NCBI GenBank assembly: GCA_000969725.1
Contig: JXSR01S017113.1
Strand: one strand, 5' to 3'
DNA: 22,524 nucleotides
Source of the DNA: Ophiothrix spiculata
Taxonomy: Eukaryota > Echinodermata > Ophiuroidea > Amphilepidida > Ophiotrichidae
Part shown: positions 1 through 10,200 of the stretch, piece by piece
Position numbering within the stretch: position 1 is the first letter of the stretch
Layout: each line of letters begins with the position of its first letter
Notes under the pieces: generated by a model
The model's input: only the letters and a program-made list of their open reading frames with translations
Database searches by the model: none
What the model was told of the DNA's origin: nothing
Program-made: the position numbers and the translations under genes

Positions 1-224
1 GCATAACATGCATACCCCATGAAGGAGTCTATTTGTACAGGGGACCCACGGCTTTACGTGACTGTCCGACCACATGCAAGTAGAGTAAAGTTTCTTGCTC
101 AAGGAAACAAGGAGACGAAAACCGCCCGGCCCGGGGCTCGATCCCACAATGATTGGTTCAAGTGTAACAATGTGATGACAATGCCTTTTAACGTTAGTCA
201 AATCGGCCCCTGAACTGCTAAATT
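1..224 (-). mobile_element. SINE-like fragment
   Basis: Read on the minus strand, GGGATCGAGCCCC (around 134-146) resembles a pol III B box. It is followed by CCTTGAGCAAGAAACTTTAC, of the kind found in invertebrate SINE bodies. No A box is visible upstream. Its high-coordinate end interrupts a partial copy of merlin exon 8. The GTTAGTCAAATCGGCCCCTG at 193-212 is loosely matched by GTTAGTGAAATCGACCCCTG at 4489-4508, suggesting a shared repeat family. Confidence 0.4.
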
Positions 225-1190
225 GCTCTCCTTCTCTGCATGAAAAATTCATGATTACAACACCACCCCCTCGAGGAGACGAGAGTGGCAACTTTCAAGT
301 CTGGACGGCCCAACTAGTAAACCTGCGTGTCAGCTTACTTGTCTTTTAGCTTTCTCTTCCTTTACTTGTATTTTCATTTGCTGCACTGCCATTGTGTCAG
401 CCTTCCTGCCTCAACCCCTCTAGGAACTAATTCCACGTCTGGACTGCCCATCAACCCCCGCCCAAAGTGGGGAACTGGGGCGTCAACTTACATGTCTTTC
501 AGCTATTTCTTCCTTGATTTGTATTTTCATTTGCTGCATCGCCATTGTGTCTCCCTATAATTCCTTCCCCACCCCTCCAGAGGAACAGTGTAGCAACTAA
601 TTCCACATCTGAACTGCCCATCAACCCCCGCCCAAAGTGGGGAACTGGTGCTTCAACTTACATGTCTTTTAGCTTTATATCTTCCTTGTACTTTCATTCG
701 TTGAACTTCCATTGTATTAACACTGCTTCCCACACCCCTCCGGGGGAAAAGTGTGAAAACTAATTTCACGTCTGGACTGCCCAACTCCTGCCCAAACCAG
801 GGAACCTGCATGCCAACTTACACGCCTTTTAGCTTTCTCCTCCTTGACTTGTATTTTCATCTGTTGCACCTCCACTGTGTCTGCTCTCCTTCCCCCACCC
901 CTCCAGGGGTCCACATCTGGACTGTTCTACCCCCTACCCAAATCAGGGAACCTGCATGCCAACTTACATGTCTTTTAGCTTTCTCCTCCTTGACTTGTAT
1001 TTTCATCTGTTGCACCTCCACTGTGTCTACTCTCCTTCCCCCACCCCGCCAGGGGTCCACATCTGGACTGCCCTACCCCTACCCAAATCAGGGAACCTGC
1101 ATGCCAACTTACATGTCTTTTAGCTTTCTCCTCCTTGACCTGTATTTTCATCTGTTGCACCTCCATCGTGTCTGCTCTCCTCCTCTGCAT
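225..1190 (-). repeat. Tandem array of partial merlin exon 8 copies with splice donors
   Basis: Six copies of the exon 8 3' half plus about 85-110 bp of following intron are seen. Exon-side ends lie at 1113 (the real exon), 968, 822, 662, 492 and 339, a spacing of 145-170 bp. Each copy has an open frame of about 20 codons based on [17 protein letters not shown], and each ends directly in a GTAAGT or GTAAGC donor. The copy at 662-721 lacks one codon but stays in frame. A seventh fragment at 225-263 matches the middle of the exon (CNHEFFMQRRRA) and is cut off there by unrelated, SINE-like sequence. The extra copies lack an acceptor with a pyrimidine tract, so they look like intronic duplicates rather than usable exons. 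Confidence 0.88.
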
Positions 1191-1226
1191 AAATAATTCA
1201 TGATTCCCAACACATAGATCTAAAAT
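1113..1226 (-). CDS. NF2: Merlin exon 8 (end of F3, start of helical region, residues 286-323)
   Basis: 114 nt, 38 codons. The acceptor is TTTCTTGTAG above 1226 and the donor GTAAGT is at 1112-1107. It encodes [20 protein letters not shown] then [18 protein letters not shown]. This is the last F3 helix running into the central alpha-helical region. The family has Gln at the final position, where this copy has His. Its 3' half plus donor is repeated five more times downstream, at 968, 822, 662, 492 and 339. Only this copy has the 5' half attached to a real acceptor with a pyrimidine tract, so it is taken as the used exon. Confidence 0.9.
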
Positions 1227-4200
1227 CTACAAGAAACGTCAAGATATAGATAGCAAATTTTAGACCTATAAGGCCAAGTAAAAATAATTATTTGTTTCCG
1301 GTAACATGCTTTGAAAACATGGAGAAGGAAGGAAGGGAACAAATTTTATTTTTTGCAAAAAATTTTATGCTTTCAAAATATTGGGATGGAAGGAAGGGAA
1401 AATGTTTTATTTTATCAACAAATTATTTTGCTTATATAACTCTGATCTCACTGTGTACATATCCAGGATACCTGATTACATTATAGACGATAGGTGGACG
1501 TTCATCAGTTCCAAAAATAATTGCTGTAAGGAGGCCATCTCTCAATGCATGTACCAAGGGAAAATTGGGGCGGTGAAGAAATATTTTATTTTTTCAGAAA
1601 AGTGATAAAATTTGCATTTTTCAGGTGCATTTTTTGGGAAGGAAGGGTTACCGGAAACAAACATATTATTTTACTTGGCCTAATCCAAACAAAATTCTTG
1701 GACAGTGTAAATGAAAACCCAGAGTGCAGGGCCCCATTGTTTGTAAACACAACCCATTTCATGTATTTCTGTTTACATTGCTCAAGAAAGGCATATATTC
1801 TAAATTTAGAACTGGATTAACCCTTTCCAGTCTATACTGGTCATTTTTCCCTTAGTAAAAATCAACCCTTTTTTTTCCTAAGCAAAAATCAACCCTTTTT
1901 TCCATCAAAAACCAACCAACACATTGAATCCGTGAGATGAAACTCAGATTTCACTTTTAGATATTTTGTTAAATACCTGCTACACTGTATGCACTGTCAG
2001 ACCTGCAATCACAAAAAGCAGGCATGCTGCATAACATACGATGTATGACTGTAAACGTGTTTAAAGCAAATTGATTCCAATCCAAACTATATAATAAATA
2101 AATAAAAATAAATGCCGGTGCTTATATAGCACTTTTCCAGAATTGATCAAAGCGCTTTACATTTATTCCGTTACCAGTAGAATATAACCAACTTTATACG
2201 CGGCTGCCTTACAATCAAGGCGCCTATTGTGTATTCCTAGTAACTACCCATGATGACGCTTGGGTCGACGAAGCAATTAGGATTAAATATCTTGCCCAAG
2301 GACATAACCCGTTGGCTGTAGCGGGGCTCGAACTCATGACCTACTGATTCAGAGAGCTGCTCTGTTCCACTAGACCACAGAGCTCCTTTCAACTTTATCT
2401 TTTCAACTGGATCTCACTTTGGGCCAGGTTCTTTAGAACATATAATTAAAGGTTGTGAAAAATTCAAGAACTAAAATGAACTTTTTTTATCATTTGTGTG
2501 TGGTCACATTGAAATAATTCAGGACATTGTAATAGGTATATAGAAGAGTGCACCATTGCATACACAAAAATAGGTCACCGTCATTGAAATTCCATTTTTT
2601 AAAATTGTTTTATTTGAACTCGCATGGACTAAATAGAAAAAAAATGCTGAAATATATCCTGAAACTGCAAGAGACTGTGAGCTAAAGTTCTTGAATTGTT
2701 AAAAATGTTGATTTCTGTTGTTCTACCATGTACATTTTTTAAGGTACATTCATTTAGGCCAAAAAAAAAAAGAACTCTGTCTCAGCTTAATTAAGGTCAA
2801 AACCATAAGTGCTATGCATTTTTGTTTGTTTTGTTTTTTAGTAAAAAAGGGCTACGCGGATGTGGAAATACCCCGTAATTTTTTTTCGCGGCCGCTTAAC
2901 TTATTTTCCAGTAGTAGGAAAAAAAGATGAAAAAAAAATGAAAATCTCTCAAAAAAAACTAAAAAAAAAAAAAAATGCGCTAAATTTGGATTTTTAAAAG
3001 CTATGCACGCGGGAAGCTGAGACAGACTATTTATGACTGAGTACTTACTAGTTTGTTCATGCGTAACCTAGGTGATATAAAACAAAAATCTGGTGACTTC
3101 TTATCTATTGCTTTGATTGTAAACTGAAACAAACATGAACAAGATGAATTGTTATGAAAATAAATAGAAGGTATGAAGAAAATTGCTGTATATTGCAATA
3201 TAAAAAGCAAAGTCGGGGCACCTTCCATTAAATTTCTACAAAGGTGCCTTGGGGCATGTTCACATATAAGACTTTGTTCATGACAATATTCTCGCCCGTG
3301 AGCCGCTCACAAACAAATTTCCAGTGTGAACAAGAGCGAAATGTATCACTCTTGACTAAAAGTGACATGCCACAAGTTTTAACACGCAAGTCGTGTCCCT
3401 GTGAAAAATGCAACTGCAAAGTTTACTCGCTCTTGACTAAAAGTGACGTGCCACTAGTTTTAACGTGCAAGTCGTGTCCGTGTGTGAACGCAACTGCAAC
3501 GTTTACTCGCTCTAAAGCCGCTCATGACTAGTTCACTAGTATATGTGTGAACAAAATCTTAGTTTCATACTCTCCTTACAAGTTTTGTTTATGCAACTGC
3601 AGTTTACATTAACAAATAAACTTTACATCCGTATTATCGAAAGTACAAAGTACTTTTTCTGTCAGGACCTCTCAGAAAGAGAAAAATGCATCAGAAATTT
3701 CTGAAAAGGCAAAAAAACAAAAAATCTGTTTGATTGGCTTAACGTAGAAAAAATAGGGTAAGTAGGTAGTGTTTTTTATTTTCAATTTTTCAGCAAAAAC
3801 ATACAATTCCATGCTAATAGGGGTGCTTTTTTCATTCAATTTTCAAAAGCAAACTAATTTATTAAATTTGAATTACTTGTCTAGAAAACTAAGGGTTAAT
3901 TGGGTTACGCCAATCGAACATTATTAGGTCTAAGTGCTGACCAACAGGAGGAGTGGTTTGGGGAAATTTCTACAAAGCGGGCGCTTTAGTGGGCAATCTT
4001 ACCTTTTTATCTCTGAAAGATATATTCCTAATCTCGCTCCAAGGAAAGGCAATTTTTGGTGTTAGCTTGTTTTCTATTTCATACACATTGAGACCCATGG
4101 CTTCAACTCCTAGAAATAAGTCTGTGCCTTTCTCATTCTGTAAAATAGTCAAAAAATACGCTCAAATAGTCATTGTTATATACAATATTGACAAATAAAA

Positions 4201-7200
4201 GGGGACAATTATGGAAGCTGTAAAATAAATTGTCCTCTCAAGCTTTCGTCAGGAGTAGCTCTGACTTCATCAGGACAAATATTATTACAAAGACAAGTGG
4301 GCCGTCACTGAGCCATTCACTGAAGGCTACCCCTTGCCAACAGTGTTAGATCAGCTCTTTGAGATTGTGGTTCGATTTTTCTAATGCATAGTTCTTATAT
4401 TTTACACTTACGAAGGGTTTTCACGTCATTGTGAAGTCTAGTTGTAGTTACGAGCTGAACCCTTCGTTAGCTACGATGCATTGTAATGTTAGTGAAATCG
4501 ACCCCTGGCTTGACAGCTTATAATGTTACCTCATGACCTTTGACCATGACCTCACCAAGAAATGAAGGATTCCTATTATAAACATTAAAAACTTGCAGGA
4601 GATGCACTGAACGTGAGATGCACCATGTGCCACCAAAAGGACCCCTATTTGTAAACGGCCCCATGACCCAGACGAATGCGTCATTCCTCTTGACTTAACC
4701 ATATTTGCTATCGAGTAAGATGATAAAATGAGTACCATATAGGCCAAACATCTGCCCTCTTTTGCCATGAGGGTACACACATTTGCTATACAGCACGGTA
4801 CTGAAATCAGGAACATGTAGCACACACAACTAGCTCCTTGGTGGCTCACATACTTGCGAATAAGGTGCTAAAATGAGGAACATAGAGGGCTAGATAACTG
4901 CCTCCTTTTGCAATGTCAGTACATGCATTTTCTATATAGTAAATGCTGAAATTGGACACATGTAGCGCACACACTTTTTGCAGTGTCAGTATATAAATTT
5001 GCAATGGAGCAAGAAATTAAAATGAGGAACATGTAGACCACACAACTGCCTCATTTTGCCATGGTGGCACACATATTTATTTGCTATGGAATAAGGTGCT
5101 GAAATAAGGAATATGTAGGTCAAACAACTGCCTACTTTCCCTTGATTGAACACATGATTAAAGACATGCTGAAATGAGAAACACATGTTTACAAGTAAGA
5201 CTTTAAATGTCTTGTTGTCAGGAAAATACATGTTATGAGGTGTGTTCTAAAAATTTGTGGCCTTAAGAGTGAGATAAGCTATACAGGTTTTATTATGTAA
5301 TTATAGGGTATGTTGATCAACTTAACTGATGAATATTTGAAAAGATTCAAGAAAATATCTGATTTTGGTTTTATGTTACAGGCACTTAAAACTTGCAGTT
5401 TCTGGGGAAAAAAAACCCTCGAAAACTGAAGAAACACCAAAACTGAAGTAATGTGCAATAAAATGAAATCTCTCTCCCAGGTACTATGACACACAACAAA
5501 TTCAAAAAAGACAAGGGGTCAAAACTTATGAAACTTTACTCCTTCAAAGAGTATAAAAAGAAATGGGATGCAGATTTCAAAAATGTCAGGAGGTGTAGGA
5601 GTTCTTGGTATCATAAGTGTTATTTCTTATTGATTTTCAATACATAAAGGTGTAGGTTCCGACACATTCTCATCCCCCTGAGCTCAACCGGAAGTAGTAT
5701 ATTTTATGATACCATATGAAAGCCCATATTTTTCTGATTATGAATCATAAAAAAATGAAAACTTTCCAAATACTTGTGACCAGTTAAGTTGCACAACATA
5801 CCATATTAATGAAAATGGGATAGCTTATTCCCCTTCTAAACCTTGAAGCATGCAACAAGCAATCAGACTCTGTTACAAGATCCAGAGCATATCCCTTGTA
5901 TTCTACAACATTGTGAACTGGTGGTTTTGTATTGTGTAAGAGACTAGAAATGATTGATTAGGATTGATTAAGGTCAAATTACTGCGTATTAATACATTTT
6001 TACATGAATTTGTCAAAATGTTGGTATTTTTTTATCTAACACACAGACAAACATTGTAAATAAATTCCCCGGGATAAATTCATTTGAATATTCGGCAAGA
6101 TTTGGTAGGTTGTTATGATTCGAGAAATACGGACTAATTTACTTCCTCATATGGTCATATTGGTTTTTGTGCGTTAAACGGCCACTTGTTGCATACTTCA
6201 AGATTTGCAGAGTATACCTTAGATCACAAACTTATTGAACACCCCTTGTATATACAAAGACAATTACATCCCTTGGTGAGAATAGTACCATACATGTACT
6301 TCTTGAGTTCAAAAATATCAGTGATGACTCACTGATTGTCCAAACATAGTGTTTGAAATTTTCAGACAGATAAAAACGGAAATCCCTGAGGAAGGTTATG
6401 GATTTAAGTTCACACTTAAGTACTTGTCAAGCTAGATGAAACTTGAAATTTAAAGCAGTTGTTTTCACAATGCAAGTAAAAACAGACCTTAGATTGACTT
6501 TATGCTTGAATTTACTGCATTCTTATACAGGTGTATATTATACAGGTGTATATTTGTCACAAAAAAATGTTGTTTTAAAAATATTTATATTTTATCACAT
6601 TTTGAAAAATAATATAAATAAAAAGTGACTTTTTGATTATTAAAGGAGCATGGTCCGATTGGTTCAACTTTTTTCCAAACTTTTTGAGATTTTGGTACCA
6701 AAATATTGCTCATATTTTTCTCATAACCACTGTGAAATTTCTCAGCTAAGTTATATTCTGTTTTGGAGATACATGTGAAAATGTGCCTAATTATGGTAAC
6801 CATAATTAATTTTACGCAGTAGCGAATAGGCAACTACTCTAGAACACAAAATTGATCATAAAATGAAAACGGTTTTACCAATTCATCTGAAATTTGGAAC
6901 TTAAACATCTTTTGTGGTCATCTCTCATATGACACTGAATACAAAATTTTGAAAAATTGGACCAAGCTCCTTTAACTGAGAAGCTAGAAACAAGAAATTG
7001 AGTAAGCTGAGTAGCTTTATAATAAACAATTTTGGCCTTTTATTCATTGAAAAATCAGAAAAAAAGACTTTGAGCTAGCTAGTCTATTTTGTTGGATGTA
7101 CTTGTTGAATTTGGCACACCCATTTAACAGCTTACTGTTGGATAGCTATGGATTGCTCCAATATTTCCCCACTATTTGATTTTTTTTCTTAATATATCAA

Positions 7201-10200
7201 AGGATTGAGTTGAAAAACACCCTTAATTTACTTGCAAAGAGAAATTTAGTAGACTCTCTAATTTAAGGTAATGTTTCTTGCCAGGGAGTAATATGAAACA
7301 GCCTCAATGGACCAATCAGAAATCAAGAGTTCAGTGCATCCAACAGAATTGCTTCAGACAAGAAATCCTAGACTTCTACACAATTTATGGCATCAAATTA
7401 TGAAGGGGAGGGTGGGGTAATATTCCATTTTTACTGATGATGCATCAGAACTTGATATAATTTAATAAACATTTTTTAAAGACACACACATATGCACCCC
7501 TACATTGAATCCCCGTCAAACAAGGAATTATATTGTCGGACATTGTGTTGGTGTTTAGTACTATCTAACTGAGGACACAATATGTCAAATTACTGGCAAC
7601 CATGGACTCAATGTTGAAATAGGAGTCTACACCTTAAATATTATGCCAACCAACCTTAATTTCAAAGTAATTAACTGCATACATCTCTAGATCTTGAGCA
7701 ATCTTCAGATATTCCATTTCAGCTTCATCTCTGGCAAGAAAGAGAGACAAATTAAAATCATTAACTTTCAAGTTTTTACATATTTTGAAATGATAACATT
7801 AACAGAAACGGACCATCTCAAAAGTGTGGACGAGATCCTCAACAAAAAGTTAAAACAAAACAACAGCCTTATCTAACCAGTGCAAACACGGTCTCATCAA
7901 CACCATCATTGTGATAAAGGTCCTCACCCCACTAATGAAGGTCCTTAGCCCATTGGTGTGAACAAGGCCTTAATTCAACCAATTTGAACAAGGCAATTAT
8001 AACCAGACCCTTCTGAAAGACCCTGATCATACAGGTGGGAATACTAATGCTTGGTGACTCTCCCTTCCCACATCGCTGGTGCATATTCAACATGCTGCCA
8101 CTCACCACAGGACCTTGGTATTAGTGCCACAATGGTAGTAGGGCAAGCTTGATGAAAGCTTGGGATGTACATCCATGTAGATTCCTGGGATGTACATCCA
8201 TGTAGATCCAACTGGTGATGCATGTGCACACCTCACATACTGCAAGTGTGTGCGTGTTGATGTTGGACTAGTAAGACGTGTAGGTATTATGCGTAAGCGC
8301 AAACACATACAGCACAATTGTCTATACAAATGAATCTACATCTGGTTGACACATCATCGTGGTACCTCAATCTCTTCTCTGGAATGTACATTGATGTGTA
8401 TACATGGATGTACATTCCAAGCTCAAATTATTTCTTGATACATTTCTGGGCTGTCATCATATAAAACTCTTCACCCCGGCATATTTATTGACTGGTCCAG
8501 CACACAGAAAACTAGCCCAAACAAAAACTATAAACTTACCTCATTAGGCCTTGGTGCTCAGTAAACCATGCCGTTATTCTTTCTTCCCACATCGCTGGCG
8601 TCATGTCAAACTGTTCCATAACTCGTTGAGGTAGTAATTCTTCGTTGGACAAAAAGCCGGGTACGTGGACGTTTTTATCATAATCACCATACTATGAGAA
8701 AGAAAATTTAAAATGAAATGGATATTAAACTTAAATTGGGACTTAAATTCAGTTTCTTAATTGTTTTCCTCAGATATAAGAAACAGATTCAAAAGTGACC
8801 ACTTCAGAACTCAGCCGGTGGTTGACAGGCGGATCTGGCCAGTTGCTAAATTGTTCTGAACAATGGCACCCTCCCAAAACCTCTGGTTCCAGGATGGTCA
8901 ACTGATCCTTAAATGTCCAGAAACAAGTGAAACAAGATTGGGACAGTCAGGGGTGGGGCATCCTATTTTTATGACTCACTTAGGACCCGACGACTTTTAA
9001 TGTTCCCTCTGAAAGACAACAATTTCTCATGAAGAATCTACCCTATCATATCTTAATGTCTCTAATTAATGTAAGAAGCTAAAGATCTTGGATTCCTCAT
9101 CCAAATGCTCGCACTTAGCCTTTTAAATGTCTAAAAGCAAAGATTCTGATATTGAGATCTTCAATAGTAATTCTTTGTTTGATGAATTCTTATAATCTTA
9201 ACCAAGAAATCACCATACTATATGGGAATGGGCTCCCACAAGTCTGTAGCCTACCCCTTAGTTTTAGAACAGACGGTTTGGAACTAACGTTTTTCGAAAT
9301 TTCAAAATCAGATTAAAACACATTTTTGAACCATCATTTTTTAAAATGAAGGTCTTAAGTTCTAAAGTAATCTTGCAATGTGTGGCCTTGGGAGCAGATT
9401 CTGAGATTGACATCTTCAATAGTAATTCTCTGTTTGATGAATTCTTATAATTTGGTCAAAATTTGGGTATAAAGAACTATTTTTTCCCATAAAAATATGA
9501 CCATGAGAAATTTTCAAAATCAGACTTAAAATACATTTTTGAACCATCATTTTTTAAAATGAAGGTCTTTAGTTCTAAAGTAATCTTGCAATGGGTGGTC
9601 TTGGGGAGCAGAAGGGGGGCCTGGAAGAGGGGGTCTTGGCAGTGGCACGTACATGCACGGTCTTCAATATCTGCAAGAACCCCCTCCCTCGGGTAACCTA
9701 CCTTAGCCTGTACTGCAAATGATGCCAATAAAACCGATGCCTCTGGTGGACAGTAAATTTCTTCATTTAAAATCTGTTGTTTTACTTGTAAGAAGAACAG
9801 ATGTTGTGTGATTTCCTGGATCAATTCTTCCGAGACCTCTTCTGGGAAAAATTTGGCAACAAAGGTGAAGGGAATCGGATGAATTTTGGGGATATTCTGC
9901 TCCTGGACCTAAAATAAAAATAAGAATTAAAGTGTTGAAGCCAGGTGCTTGGGGAAAAAATTGATTGTCAAAGCAGCAAACATTCACAAATTAGCAGTTT
10001 GTTTCAGATATGCTAAATATTTTTATGAAGATGAATGGACCTATCTGTTAAATTGAAAACATCATGTTTTGAGGAAGATTTTCGTTGTTGAAAGGTATTC
10101 AAACACACCAGAGTTGTTCATCGCGAATCAACAATTCTGCATCCGATGCGTAGGCATATTTTTATCCACCCTCGTGCGATAAAAATATGCAGACGCATGG

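Noticed and set aside
327-1196. Plus-strand open frames of 77-147 codons rich in Ser, Phe, Leu, Pro and Thr
   Set aside because: They are the antisense of the duplicated merlin exon 8 units; the repetition keeps the frame open. There is no separate coding evidence.
2325-2390. A functional tRNA gene
   Set aside because: A and B boxes are present, but the segment is joined to a SINE body and lacks a convincing acceptor stem.
4526-5231. Minus-strand frames of 107 and 81 codons
   Set aside because: They run through a degenerate tandem repeat and have no recognisable domain.
8102-8329. Minus-strand 75-codon frame
   Set aside because: It crosses short tandem repeats. Only the 8041-8105 part, in the neighbouring 61-codon frame, has any homology, to merlin exon 4.
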